Part shown: positions 18,533 through 27,003 of the stretch, in pieces | Layout: every line of letters starts with the position of its first letter | Numbering within the stretch: position 1 is the first letter of the stretch | DNA from: Rubellimicrobium sp. | Lineage (GTDB): Bacteria > Pseudomonadota > Alphaproteobacteria > Rhodobacterales > Rhodobacteraceae | DNA: 64,000 bases | Assembly: GCA_019454835.1 (NCBI GenBank) | Contig: JACFNP010000011.1 | Span: forward strand, 1-64,000 | Direction of reading: 5' to 3' | Notes under the pieces: model-generated | The model's input: the letters and a program-made list of their open reading frames with translations, nothing else | Database searches by the model: none | Told to the model about the DNA's origin: nothing | Position numbers and translations under genes: made by a program

Positions 18533-18578
18533 CACCTGCCCCACAGCGGGCGCGGGCGACGGGGCAACCGGCACGACC

Positions 18579-18667
18579 CGTCATTGCGAGGCGAAAGCCG
18601 AAGCAACCCCGACCGCTCACGCACGACATCGGGGTTGCTTCGTCGGCTGCGCCTCCTCGCAATGACG
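18579..18667 (+). repeat. palindromic repeat copy 2 (type A)
   Basis: 89 bp, outer arms CGTCATTGCGAGG / CCTCGCAATGACG, inner stem AAGCAACCCCGA / TCGGGGTTGCTT, same orientation as copy 1. It lies 46 bp after the flavoprotein stop and 80 bp before the cytochrome start. Its left arm carries an extra A (gcgaaagccg). Confidence 0.95.
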
Positions 18668-18747
18668 GAACGTGCCGCCCGCCCGCGCAGTCTGGACCTT
18701 GCGCGGCACATGCCGCATCATGGCCGCACCGCCGACAGGAGTCCCCG

Positions 18748-19146
18748 ATGCGCGCCGCCCCGTTCGCCGTTCTCGCAGCCCTCGCCCTTGCCGCCTGCGT
18801 GGACGAGGCCCCGCCCGACGGGCACAGCCTGTTCGCGGAAAACTGCGCCTCGTGCCACGGCGCCGACGCGAAGGGCGGCGGTGAGCTGGCCGCCGGGCTG
18901 CCGGTCGCGCCGCCCGACCTGACCACGATCTCGGCACGGCACCGGGGCGTGTTTCCGCGCGATTACGTCATGTCCACCATCGACGGCTATTCGCGCGGGC
19001 TGCACGGCGCGCAGGTGATGCCCGAATTCGGCGACGGGAACCTGGGCCCCACCGTCATCATCGAGGACGGCGAGGGTAACGGCATCCCGGTGCCGGTCAA
19101 CCTGTTGGCGCTGGCGCAATACATCGAATCGATTCAGGCCCCCTGA
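18748..19146 (+). CDS. c-type cytochrome, lipoprotein-anchored
   Basis: 132-residue class I cytochrome c. The signal MRAAPFAVLAALALAAC has a lipobox (LAAC, Cys17), so it should be membrane-anchored facing the periplasm. Haem attachment is CASCH at 33-37, and Met91 in VMPEFG is the likely axial ligand. ATG at 18748 has AGGAG seven bases upstream. It is convergent with the HExxH lipoprotein gene, 18 nt apart. Which electron donor it serves is unknown; it follows the dimethylglycine-dehydrogenase-like gene but is separated from it by a repeat. Confidence 0.9.
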   Translation: MRAAPFAVLAALALAACVDEAPPDGHSLFAENCASCHGADAKGGGELAAGLPVAPPDLTTISARHRGVFPRDYVMSTIDGYSRGLHGAQVMPEFGDGNLGPTVIIEDGEGNGIPVPVNLLALAQYIESIQAP

Positions 19147-19164
19147 TCCGCCCGCCGGGGCGCC

Positions 19165-19884
19165 TCAGGCCGCCTGATCGCAGATCCCGTCGATCTCGAC
19201 ACCGGACCACGGCAGGAGGATGCCCTCGTCTGCCAGGTCGGAATAGCGCGCCACCGGCATGACCTTCGAGATCATGTCGAACAGGCGCTGCGTGCGCTCG
19301 GCGTCGGGCGCCAGCGTCCGGCAACAGACGAATTCCTCGACGATGGCGCCCTGCTGTTCGTAGCCGAAGGACAGGAAATCGGCCCGCGTTTCCGGGTCAA
19401 AGAGATAGGGGTCGGGGTTGCCGACATGCTCGAAGGCCGCCTTCAGCGGGAAATACCCGGTGAGCGCCCGGTTCTGCCATTGCCAGACATGGGTGGCCTC
19501 ATGCGCAAGCAGCATCGCATCGAGCAGGTCGGGCACCGCCCTGCCCTGCCACTCGGTGCGGGTGAAATCCTCGCGCCAGAGGTCGGGGCGGACATGGACA
19601 TTCTCGAAGATCGTCATCGCGCCGGGGGACGACAGCGCCGGTTCAACGCGCGGCGGGAACAGGCGTTCCTGACAGGTCAGCCGCGGGCGCGGCGGCACCT
19701 CGACCGGCGCGCCGCGCGCCAGATCACCCGCAAGACGCATCCGCCCGGTATCCAGCGTGTCACCCTGGATGGTGGCCAGAAAGGCAGTCTCGGACGGGGT
19801 GAGCGGGCGTCCGGTGCAGGCGGCGAGGAGGAAGAGCGCCACCAGCGCGGACATCCGAGGCAACCGGGTGAGCGGTTTCGTCAT
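19165..19884 (-). CDS. lipoprotein with HExxH (zincin-like) motif, unknown function
   Basis: 239-residue predicted lipoprotein. The start at 19884 gives MTKPLTRLPR followed by a hydrophobic stretch and lipobox LAAC (Cys23). The mature part has HEATHVWQWQNR with His128-Glu129-x-x-His132, a zinc-metallopeptidase pattern, followed downstream by ETRADFLSFGYEQQGAIVEE that could hold a third ligand (parts: RADFLSFGYEQQ, AIVEE). The start ATG lies inside the terminal arm of a palindromic repeat; the alternative ATG at 19854 would leave an n-region without positive charge, so the repeat-borne start is preferred. No clear ribosome site precedes either. Peptidase activity is inferred from the motif only. 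Confidence 0.7.
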   Translation of the reverse strand: MTKPLTRLPRMSALVALFLLAACTGRPLTPSETAFLATIQGDTLDTGRMRLAGDLARGAPVEVPPRPRLTCQERLFPPRVEPALSSPGAMTIFENVHVRPDLWREDFTRTEWQGRAVPDLLDAMLLAHEATHVWQWQNRALTGYFPLKAAFEHVGNPDPYLFDPETRADFLSFGYEQQGAIVEEFVCCRTLAPDAERTQRLFDMISKVMPVARYSDLADEGILLPWSGVEIDGICDQAA

Positions 19885-19967
19885 TGCGAGGCGAAGCCGA
19901 AGCAACCCCGACCTCTCGCGCAAAGCCCTCGGGGTTGCCGCGTCGGCTGCGCCTCCTCGCAATGACG
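19879..19967 (+). repeat. palindromic repeat copy 3 (type A)
   Basis: 89 bp, standard arms, inner stem AAGCAACCCCGA / TCGGGGTTGC with loop cctctcgcgcaaagccc. The left arm overlaps the first codons of the HExxH lipoprotein gene on the minus strand: the CAATGACG end supplies its ATG. It is followed after 9 nt by copy 4. Confidence 0.93.
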
Positions 19968-19976
19968 GGGGGTAAT

Positions 19977-20055
19977 CGTCATTGCGAGGCGGCGCAGCCA
20001 CCGTGGCAATCCATATGTCGGGCCAGTGGATTGCTTCGCTGCGCTCGCAATGACG
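19977..20055 (+). repeat. palindromic repeat copy 4 (type B)
   Basis: 79 bp. Outer arms as in type A, but the inner stem is GCAATCCA / TGGATTGC around a tatgtcgggccag loop. It lies between parE and the HExxH lipoprotein gene, 24 bp beyond the parE stop. Confidence 0.9.
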
Positions 20056-20079
20056 AAACCCATCACCCCGCCGCCCCGC

Positions 20080-22032
20080 CTACACATCCACATCTTCGAC
20101 GAACCGCGCGTTTTCCTGGATATACTGGAACCGCAGTTCGGGCTTCTTGCCCATCAGGCGTTCGATGAGGTCGGCGGTCTCGCCGGGTTCCTCGTCGTGG
20201 AGGGTCACCCGGATCAGCTTGCGGGTGGCCGGGTCCATCGTGGTTTCCTTCAAATCCTTGGCGTCCATCTCGCCCAAGCCCTTGAAGCGCTGCACGTCGA
20301 TCCTGCCCTTGCCGCCCAGCCCACGGGCCAGCCAGTCCTCTTTCCCCGCGTCATCGGCCACATAGACCCGCCGCGCGCCCTGCGTCAGCCGGTAAAGCGG
20401 CGGGCAGGCCAGATACAGATGCCCGCGCGCCACCAGCGGCCGCATCTGGGTGAAGAAGAAGGTCATCAGCAGGCTGGCGATATGGGCACCGTCGACATCG
20501 GCGTCGGTCATGATGATGATCTTGTCGTAGCGCAGATCGTCGATGTTGAAGCGCGACCCCATGCCGGTGCCCAATGCCTCGCACAGGTCGTTGATTTCCT
20601 GATTCTGGCCCAGTTTCGACGACGCGGCCCCCAGCACGTTGAGCACCTTGCCGCGCAGCGGCAGCAGGGCCTGCGTCTCGCGGTTGCGCGCCCCCTTGGC
20701 CGAACCGCCCGCCGAATCGCCCTCGACGATGAACAGTTCCGTTCCCTCGCGGGTCTTGGCGGAACAGTCCGCCAGCTTGCCGGGCAGGCGCAGGCGCTTG
20801 GTCGCGCTCTTGCGCTGGGTTTCCTTTTCGGCGCGGCGGCGCAGCCGTTCCTCGGCGCGCAGCACCAGAAAATCGAGGATCGCCGCCGCGCCCTTCGGGT
20901 CGCTGGCCAGCCAGTTGTCGAAATGGTCGCGCACCGCGTTTTCGACCCATTTCGCCGCCGCCTCGGTGGACAGGCGGTCCTTGGTCTGGCCGACGAAGGC
21001 GGGTTCGCGGATGAACACCGACAGCAGCGCCGCCGCGCCCGACATCAGGTCGTCGCGGCTGATATCGGCGGCGCGGCGGTTTTTCACCAGTTCGCCATGC
21101 GCGCGGATACCGCGCAGGATCGCCGCCCAGAAGCCCGCCTCATGGGTGCCGCCTTCGGGGGTGGGCACGGTGTTGCAGTAGGACAGCAGCGCGCCGTCCG
21201 CGAAGGGCGTCCAGTTGATCGCCCATTCGACCGAACCGGGCACTCCGAACTTGTCCTGAAAATCGACCTTGCCTGCAAAGGGCTGCTCGACCAGCACCTG
21301 CGTGCCGTTCAGCGTCTCGCCAAGATATTGCGCCAGCCCGCCGGGGAAGTGGAAGGTGGCCTCGAGCGGCGTGTCGCCGTCCTCGACGGCGGATTTCCAG
21401 CGGATTTCCACGCCCGAGAACAGATAGGCCTTCGAGCGCACCATGCGGAACAGCCGCGCCGCGCGCATCAGTTGCGAGCCGAATATCTCGGGGTCGGCGT
21501 GGAATGTCACCGAGGTGCCGCGCCGGTTCGGGGCGGGGCCGACCTTTTCCACCGGGCCGGTCGGCACGCCGCGCGCGAATTCCTGTGCGTAAAGCTCGCG
21601 GTTACGGGCGACCTCGACGCGCATGTGGTCCGACAGCGCGTTCACCACCGACGACCCCACGCCGTTCAGGCCGCCCGAGGTCGAATAGGACTTGTCCGAA
21701 AACTTGCCGCCCGCGTGCAGCGTGCAAAGGATCACCTCGAGCGCGCTTCGGTCGGGAAAGCGCGGGTGCGGGTCGACGGGGATGCCGCGGCCGTTGTCGC
21801 GCACGGTGACCGAATGATCGGCGTGCAGTTCGACCTCAATGCGGGTGGCATGGCCCGCGACGGCCTCGTCCATGGCGTTGTCGAGGATTTCCGCCGCCAT
21901 GTGATGCAGCGCGCGTTCGTCGGTGCCGCCGATATACATGCCGGGACGGCGGCGCACGGGTTCCAGCCCCTCGAGCACCTCGATGGAGGCGGCGGTATAG
22001 CTCTCGTGCGCGGAGAGAAGGTCGTCGGCCAT
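20080..22032 (-). CDS. parE: DNA topoisomerase IV subunit B
   Basis: ATPase subunit of topoisomerase IV, which decatenates chromosomes with ParC. 650 residues: GHKL ATPase domain (EILDNAMDEA, DNGRGIPVD, GGLNGVGSSVVNALS), transducer domain, and the C-terminal TOPRIM region with EGDSAGGSAKGARNR, PLRGKVLNV and the acidic MTDADVDGAHIASLL. It lacks the long insert of gyrB and has GGKFSDKSYSTSGGLNGVG, typical of ParE. ATG at 22032 is selected because the product begins MADDLLSAHESYTAASIEVLEGLEPVRRRPGMYIG-like (start MADDLL, then EPVRRRPGMYIG), while upstream residues are non-coding in style. Confidence 0.96.
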   Translation of the reverse strand: MADDLLSAHESYTAASIEVLEGLEPVRRRPGMYIGGTDERALHHMAAEILDNAMDEAVAGHATRIEVELHADHSVTVRDNGRGIPVDPHPRFPDRSALEVILCTLHAGGKFSDKSYSTSGGLNGVGSSVVNALSDHMRVEVARNRELYAQEFARGVPTGPVEKVGPAPNRRGTSVTFHADPEIFGSQLMRAARLFRMVRSKAYLFSGVEIRWKSAVEDGDTPLEATFHFPGGLAQYLGETLNGTQVLVEQPFAGKVDFQDKFGVPGSVEWAINWTPFADGALLSYCNTVPTPEGGTHEAGFWAAILRGIRAHGELVKNRRAADISRDDLMSGAAALLSVFIREPAFVGQTKDRLSTEAAAKWVENAVRDHFDNWLASDPKGAAAILDFLVLRAEERLRRRAEKETQRKSATKRLRLPGKLADCSAKTREGTELFIVEGDSAGGSAKGARNRETQALLPLRGKVLNVLGAASSKLGQNQEINDLCEALGTGMGSRFNIDDLRYDKIIIMTDADVDGAHIASLLMTFFFTQMRPLVARGHLYLACPPLYRLTQGARRVYVADDAGKEDWLARGLGGKGRIDVQRFKGLGEMDAKDLKETTMDPATRKLIRVTLHDEEPGETADLIERLMGKKPELRFQYIQENARFVEDVDV

Positions 22033-22136
22033 GGCTGCTCGGTTCTCTTGTCGGATTGGCCCCATTGTGCCCTGTCGCGGGCGCGGGGGCAATCACGACC
22101 GCGCTTCACGGGACAGGCGCGGCGCCCGGCCCGTTC

Positions 22137-22224
22137 CGTCATTGCGAGGCGAAGCCGAAGCAACCCCGACTGCTCACACACAACATCGGGGTTGCTTCGT
22201 CGGCTGCGCCTCCTCGCAATGACG
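22137..22224 (+). repeat. palindromic repeat copy 5 (type A)
   Basis: 88 bp, standard arms, inner stem AAGCAACCCCGA / TCGGGGTTGCTT, loop ctgctcacacacaaca. It lies between parE (upstream side) and the end of the aldonate cluster; with copies 6-8 it brackets that cluster. Confidence 0.95.
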
Positions 22225-22249
22225 GAATATGCGCCGCGCCCGCCCCCGG

Positions 22250-23167
22250 CTACGGCACGAACGGCGCGACCACCTGCCGCCGCCCCAGCATCAGCGCGTC
22301 GGCGACATGGACCATCGGCGCCAGATCGACCTCGCGCGCGCCGGTGGCGACCAGTTCGGCCATCCGCGCATAAAGCGCCGGATATTCGCCGCCGATGCTA
22401 TCCGAGCCGGTAACCCTTTCGCCCTCGATCCAGATCTCGTTGCCGCCGTGGCGTAGCGACATCTGGCCGTCGTCGGTGTCGAAATCCATGTCCCAGGTCT
22501 GCTCGCCCTCCTGCCGCCAGTCGAAATCGGCGCTGATCCCGCCCGAGAACGACAGCCGCGCGGCGATGGGCGTGAAGCAGTTGGCCGGAATGTCCAGCTC
22601 CGCCGAGGTGACATGCACCGGCTCGGGCAGGATATGGGTCAGGATCGACAGCGCATTGATGCCGGGATCGAAGACGCCGAAGCCGCCGGGTTCAAACACC
22701 CAGTGCTGGCCGGGGTGCCAGTGGCGCACGTCCTCGCGCCAGGTGATGTGCGCGCACATGACGGTGCGGGTGGACAGCCAGTCGCGCGCGGCCTCGACCG
22801 CGCGGGCCATGCGCGAATGCCAGGTGGTATAGAGCGTCACGCCCGCCTCGCGCGCCAGCCGTTCCAGTTCGGCGACCTCGCCCAGCGTCGCGCCCGGCGG
22901 CTTTTCCAGCATCACATGCCGCCCGGCCTCAAGCGCGGCCTGCGCATGGGCAAAGCGCGGCACCGGCGGCAGGCACAGCGAGACCACCTCGACATCGGGG
23001 CGCGCGTCGAGAAAGGTCTCGAGATCGCGGAACCCCTCGACCCCCTCGACCCCGGCGTTGCGGCTGACGGTGGCAGCCAGTTCCCACTCAGGGCTGGCCG
23101 CGAGCGCGGGCACATGCTGGTCGCGGGCGATCTTGCCCACGCCGACAAGGGCGATCCTGCGGGCCAT
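22250..23167 (-). CDS. Gfo/Idh/MocA-type sugar dehydrogenase (galactose/arabinose 1-dehydrogenase-like)
   Basis: 305-residue NAD(P)-dependent oxidoreductase. Rossmann motif GVGKIA at 9-14 and the family EKPP at 88-91; the C-terminal half is an alpha/beta dimerisation fold. Because it is coupled to an IlvD-type aldonate dehydratase and an AraD1/GguC protein, the most likely role is oxidation of an aldose (L-arabinose, D-galactose or D-fucose) to its lactone, the first step of the non-phosphorylating pathway. The exact sugar is inferred. ATG at 23167 overlaps the dehydratase stop by one base (TGATG). Confidence 0.82.
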   Translation of the reverse strand: MARRIALVGVGKIARDQHVPALAASPEWELAATVSRNAGVEGVEGFRDLETFLDARPDVEVVSLCLPPVPRFAHAQAALEAGRHVMLEKPPGATLGEVAELERLAREAGVTLYTTWHSRMARAVEAARDWLSTRTVMCAHITWREDVRHWHPGQHWVFEPGGFGVFDPGINALSILTHILPEPVHVTSAELDIPANCFTPIAARLSFSGGISADFDWRQEGEQTWDMDFDTDDGQMSLRHGGNEIWIEGERVTGSDSIGGEYPALYARMAELVATGAREVDLAPMVHVADALMLGRRQVVAPFVP

Positions 23168-24915
23168 CAGTGCGACTCCCTCCCGACCGGATTGCCCCGG
23201 CTGCCGTTGAGGAAATCGAGATCGGCGCCGGTGTCGGCCTGCTGCACGTGTTCGTGGTGCAGCCAGGCATAACCCGAGGCGGGGCGGTCGTGCGACGGTT
23301 CCCACGCCGCCAGACGGCGGGCGATTTCGGCCTCGGGCACGTCCAGATGCAGGCGGCGGTTCGGCACGTCCAGTTCGATCATGTCGCCGTCGCGCACGAT
23401 GGCCAGCGGCCCGCCGACGGCGGCCTCGGGGGCGCAGTGCAGGACCACGGTGCCGTAGGCGGTGCCCGACATGCGCGCGTCGGAGATGCGCACCATGTCG
23501 GTGATGCCCTTGCGCAGCACCTTGGGCGGCAGGCCCATGTTGCCGACCTCGGCCATGCCGGGATAGCCCTTCGGGCCGCAGTTCTTCAGCACCATCACGC
23601 AGGTCTCGTCGATGTCGAGCGCCTCGTCCCCGATCCGGGCCTTGTAGTCGTCGATGCTCTCGAACACCACCGCGCGGCCCCGGTGCACCATCAGTTCGGG
23701 CGTCGCCGCCGACGGCTTGAGCACCGACCCCTTGGGCGCGAGGTTGCCCTTCAGCACCGCAATGCCGCCCGAGGATGTCAGCGCGCGGTCGCGCGGCAGG
23801 ATCACGTCCTCGTTCCAGTTGCGCACTTCCTTCACCTCGTCCCAGACCGAGCGGCCCGAGACGGTGATCGCGTCCCTGTGCAGCAGGCCGTCCTCGCCCA
23901 GCCGCTTCAGCACCACCGGCAGGCCGCCCGCATAGAAGAACTCTTCCATCAGATAGTTGCCCGAGGGCATCAGGTTCACGATGGTCGGCACGTCGCGCCC
24001 GCAGCGGTCCCAGTCGTCGAGCGTCAGGTCCACGCCCAGCCGCCCGGCCAGCGCCAGCAGGTGAATCACCGCGTTGGTGGAGCCGCCGACCGCCGCATTG
24101 GTGCGGATCGCATTCTCGAAGGCTTCTTTCGTCATGATGTCGGACGGCTTCAGGTCGTCCTTCACCATCTGGACGATACGGCGGCCCGTCATCTGCGCCA
24201 TCATGCGGCGGCGGCTGTCCACCGCCGGGATCGCGGCATTGCCGGACAGGGCCATGCCCAGAGCCTCGGTCATCGAGGCCATCGAACTGGCGGTGCCCAT
24301 CGTGTTGCACGACCCCGCCGAACGCGACATCGCGCCCTCGGCCTCGAGGAATTCGTCGATGGTCATGTGCCCGGCCCGCACCTCTTCCGAGAAGCGCCAC
24401 AGATGTGTGCCGGACCCCACCCGTTCGCCGTGGAACCAGCCGTTCAGCATCGGCCCGCCGGTGACGACGATGGACGGCACGTCGGTCGAGGCGGCGGCCA
24501 TCAGCAGCGAGGGCGTGGTCTTGTCGCAGCCGACCATCAGCACCGCACCGTCGATGGGCAGGCCGCGCAACTGTTCCTCGACCGACATGGCGGCAAGGTT
24601 GCGGAACATCATCGCGGTGGGGCGGAAGCCGGATTCCGAGGTGGAAAACGCCGGCACCTCGACCGGGAAACCGCCGGCTTCATAGACGCCGTTCTTCACC
24701 TTCTCGACCAGCGGCCCCATATGCGCGTTGCAGGGCGTGAGTTCCGAAAACGTGTTCATCACCGCGATGACCGGGCGCCCGTCGAACAGGTCGGGCGGAA
24801 AGCCCTGATTGCGCATCCAGCCGCGGTGATAGATCGCATCCTTGCCGGTGCCGCCGAACCATTCCTGCGAGCGCAGCTTGCGCGGCCAGGGGGCGGGGGT
24901 GAAGGTCTTGGCCAT
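23167..24915 (-). CDS. IlvD/Edd-family sugar-acid dehydratase (L-arabonate dehydratase type)
   Basis: 582-residue Fe-S dehydratase. The cluster ligands are Cys62 (TPCNAH), Cys130 (VGCDKT) and Cys203 (GSCNTM), with the carbamylated-type Lys132, matching the [2Fe-2S] arabinonate/xylonate dehydratase subfamily rather than dihydroxyacid dehydratase (family length about 580). Expected reaction: an aldonic acid such as L-arabonate to its 2-keto-3-deoxy acid. Flanked by a sugar dehydrogenase (1-nt overlap) and AraD1/GguC (23 bp upstream), it forms the middle of a three-gene catabolic operon. ATG at 24915 follows GAGG. Confidence 0.88.
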   Translation of the reverse strand: MAKTFTPAPWPRKLRSQEWFGGTGKDAIYHRGWMRNQGFPPDLFDGRPVIAVMNTFSELTPCNAHMGPLVEKVKNGVYEAGGFPVEVPAFSTSESGFRPTAMMFRNLAAMSVEEQLRGLPIDGAVLMVGCDKTTPSLLMAAASTDVPSIVVTGGPMLNGWFHGERVGSGTHLWRFSEEVRAGHMTIDEFLEAEGAMSRSAGSCNTMGTASSMASMTEALGMALSGNAAIPAVDSRRRMMAQMTGRRIVQMVKDDLKPSDIMTKEAFENAIRTNAAVGGSTNAVIHLLALAGRLGVDLTLDDWDRCGRDVPTIVNLMPSGNYLMEEFFYAGGLPVVLKRLGEDGLLHRDAITVSGRSVWDEVKEVRNWNEDVILPRDRALTSSGGIAVLKGNLAPKGSVLKPSAATPELMVHRGRAVVFESIDDYKARIGDEALDIDETCVMVLKNCGPKGYPGMAEVGNMGLPPKVLRKGITDMVRISDARMSGTAYGTVVLHCAPEAAVGGPLAIVRDGDMIELDVPNRRLHLDVPEAEIARRLAAWEPSHDRPASGYAWLHHEHVQQADTGADLDFLNGSRGNPVGRESH

Positions 24916-24938
24916 GGGGTCACCTCGTGGGGAAAGGG

Positions 24939-25922
24939 TCAGAGCGCGCGCACCTCGGCCACGCCGTCATCGGGGGCCGCGGCCAGCGGATTCACCAGCG
25001 GCAGGCCGAAGGCGGGCGACTCGATCTCGAACACGTCGCCGGGTTCGGTGGTGATGCCGTCGGCGACCGACAGGGTCGCGGTGCCGAACATGTGCACATG
25101 CAGATCGCCCGGCTGGCGGAACAGGCCGTATTTGAACTGGTGGTGTTCGAGATTGGCGAAGCTGTGCGACATGTTCGCCTCGCCCGAGAGGAACGGCTTT
25201 TCCCACAGCACCTTGCCTGCGCGGCGGATGCGGCTGGTGCCCTCGACATGGGCGGGCAGCTCGCCCACCAGGATTTCGGGGCCGAAGGAACAGGGCCTTA
25301 TCTTGGAATGGGCGAGGTAGAGGTAGTTGATCCGCTCCATCGCGTGATCCGAAAATTCGTTCGACAACGCCCAGCCGATCCGCACCGGTACGCCGTCGGG
25401 GGCGATGATGTAGATGCCCGCGACCTCGGGCTCCTCGCCGCCGTCCAGCGCGAAGGCCGGGCTGACCAGCGGCGCGCCGGGGGCGACGGCCCCCGCTCCG
25501 GTGCCCTTCCAGAACCATTCGGGCTGCACGCCGGGCAGGGTGTCGGGCTTGCCGCCCTCGATCCCCATGCGGAACATCTTCATGCTGTCGGTGGCGTCAG
25601 TTGCCTGCGCCGCAACGTGCATCGAATCGCGCGTCGCGGCGCTGCCCAGATGGGTCAGGCCGGTGCCGGTGAGGAACATATGCGCCGGGTCGGGATGGGT
25701 GACGGGCAGCGCCATTTTCCCGGCCTCGAGCAGCGCGGGCAGGTCGAGCGCCTCGCGCTCCATCCCGTGCGCCATGATTTCCTCGCGCATGGTCCTGCCG
25801 TGGCTGACGGCGTTCAGCGCAAGATCGTAGATCGTGGCCCCGCCCCTGAGCGCATGTGCCGTCGTGCCCAGCCGCACGATTCCGACCGGCCCGTCCCCGA
25901 GCATGGCTTGCGACAGGTGCAT
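24939..25922 (-). CDS. AraD1/GguC family protein (fumarylacetoacetate hydrolase-like fold)
   Basis: 327-residue protein related to GguC/AraD1, which accompany sugar-acid dehydratases and are thought to process the 2-keto-3-deoxy acid. Identifiable stretches are MGIEGGKPDTLPGVQPEWFW-type text (parts: GGKPDTLPGVQPEWF), GYIIAPDGVPVRIGWALSNEF in part (PDGVPVRIGWALSNEFSDH), and LHVHMFGTATLSVADGI. ATG at 25922 is chosen: GGAGGA lies 5 nt upstream, while the longer frame has no such site. It heads the operon. No sugar transporter or regulator is in the immediate neighbourhood. Confidence 0.8.
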   Translation of the reverse strand: MHLSQAMLGDGPVGIVRLGTTAHALRGGATIYDLALNAVSHGRTMREEIMAHGMEREALDLPALLEAGKMALPVTHPDPAHMFLTGTGLTHLGSAATRDSMHVAAQATDATDSMKMFRMGIEGGKPDTLPGVQPEWFWKGTGAGAVAPGAPLVSPAFALDGGEEPEVAGIYIIAPDGVPVRIGWALSNEFSDHAMERINYLYLAHSKIRPCSFGPEILVGELPAHVEGTSRIRRAGKVLWEKPFLSGEANMSHSFANLEHHQFKYGLFRQPGDLHVHMFGTATLSVADGITTEPGDVFEIESPAFGLPLVNPLAAAPDDGVAEVRAL

Positions 25923-26023
25923 AAATCCTCCTCCGGCGGGCGCGGCCCGGAAAGCCGCGAGTCCTCGCGCCATGGGCCGTCATAGGACAGGGGCCGCAGG
26001 CGCGCAACAAAGGGGGATGGTCC

Positions 26024-26098
26024 AGCCGAAGCAATCCACGCCGGGCGCAGCACCGCGCCCGTGGATTGCCACGTCGCCTTCGGCTCCTCGCAATGACG
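26024..26098 (-). repeat. palindromic repeat copy 6 (type B, left-truncated)
   Basis: 75 bp; inner stem GCAATCCACG / CGTGGATTGC with a ccgggcgcagcaccgcgcc loop, and an intact right arm CTCGCAATGACG. The left outer arm is missing, so the full palindrome is broken. It runs opposite to the other type B copies. Confidence 0.85.
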
Positions 26099-26108
26099 AG
26101 ATAGTAAC

Positions 26109-26198
26109 CGTCATTGCGAGGAGGCGTCAGCCGACGAAGCAACCCCGATAGTTTACGCGAGAGGGTCGAGGTTGCTTCGGCTCCGCCTCGCAATGACG
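26109..26198 (-). repeat. palindromic repeat copy 7 (type A)
   Basis: 90 bp in inverted orientation: CGTCATTGCGAGG ... AGCAACCCCGA tagtttacgcgaga GGTCGAGGTTGCT ... CCTCGCAATGACG. Separated from copy 6 by 10 nt and from copy 8 by 12 nt. Confidence 0.93.
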
Positions 26199-26210
26199 GG
26201 GTTCTGAAAT

Positions 26211-26299
26211 CGTCATTGCGAGAAGGCGCAGCCGACGAAGCAACCCCGATGTTGTGCATGAGCGGTCGGGGTTGCTTCGGCTTGCGCCTCGCAATGACA
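26211..26299 (-). repeat. palindromic repeat copy 8 (type A)
   Basis: 89 bp in inverted orientation, ends CGTCATTGCGAG ... CCTCGCAATGACA (one terminal mismatch). It lies 20 bp past the lolD stop in transcription direction, where the hairpin could act as an mRNA end. Confidence 0.93.
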
Positions 26300-26319
26300 G
26301 CCCGCGCAACGACGCCCCC

Positions 26320-27003
26320 CTACCCCGCCGACAACCGCCCGCGATCCAGCCGCAGCACCCGGTCCATCCGGGCGGCCAGTGCCGGGTTGTGGGTGGCGAT
26401 CAGGGCGGCCAGCCCGGTTTCGCGCACCAGCGCCAGCAGCGCGTCGAAGACCAGCGCGGCGGTCTCGGGGTCAAGGTTGCCGGTCGGTTCATCCGCCAGC
26501 AGCACACGCGGCGCGTTGGCGAGCGCGCGGCAGAACGCCACCCTTTGCTGCTGCCCGCCCGACAGCGCGGCGGGGCGGTGGGCGGCGCGGTCCTCGACGC
26601 CCACGCGGGCCAGCAGGTCGCGTGCGCGCGATTCAGCCTGCCCGCGCAAGGTGCCGTTGGCCAGTTGCGGCAGGACCACGTTTTCCAGCGCGGTGAATTC
26701 GGGCAGCAGGTGGTGGAACTGGTAGACGAATCCCACCTCGCGCCGCCGCGCTGCGGTGCGCCGCCGGTCCGAGGCATGGCCAAGGTCCGCGCCGCCGATC
26801 AGCACCCGCCCCGCGTCCGCCGTATCCAGCAGCCCGGCGATATGCAGCAGGGTCGACTTGCCCGCGCCCGAGGGGGCGACCAGCGCCACCACCTCGCCGG
26901 GGTCAAGCGACAGGCTGACGCCCTCCAGCACCCGCACCTCGCCGGGGCGGCCGCGCAGGTAGACCTTCTCGATCCCGTCAAGGGCCAGGGCCGGATCACT
27001 CAT
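26320..27003 (-). CDS. lolD: lipoprotein-releasing ABC transporter ATPase
   Basis: Cytoplasmic ATPase that powers LolCDE-type release of outer-membrane lipoproteins to LolA. 227 residues with Walker [10 protein letters not shown] near 43-51, Q-loop region [17 protein letters not shown] signature LSGGQQQR, and Walker [14 protein letters not shown] followed by the switch His in ATHNP. It overlaps the permease stop by 8 nt (ATGAGTGA), so the two are translationally coupled. Together with lnt in this window, it covers steps of the lipoprotein maturation and sorting route. Confidence 0.93.
   Translation of the reverse strand: MSDPALALDGIEKVYLRGRPGEVRVLEGVSLSLDPGEVVALVAPSGAGKSTLLHIAGLLDTADAGRVLIGGADLGHASDRRRTAARRREVGFVYQFHHLLPEFTALENVVLPQLANGTLRGQAESRARDLLARVGVEDRAAHRPAALSGGQQQRVAFCRALANAPRVLLADEPTGNLDPETAALVFDALLALVRETGLAALIATHNPALAARMDRVLRLDRGRLSAG

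Larger units (their letters stand above)
25923..26319. other. intergenic region with three palindromic repeats
   Basis: 397 bp between the aldonate operon start and the lolD stop. Most of it is filled by repeat copies 6, 7 and 8, separated by 10 and 12 nt. About 100 bp adjacent to the AraD1 start remain and must hold that operon's promoter; no consensus boxes stand out. No gene. Confidence 0.8.

Noticed and set aside
15902-18574. Very long open frame antisense to the flavoprotein gene (about 890 codons), and similar long antisense frames over phoH, the ABC ATPase, betA and sdhA
   Set aside because: They arise from high GC3 codon bias, their products are His/Arg/Gln-rich without family resemblance, and the sense strand carries well-conserved enzymes.
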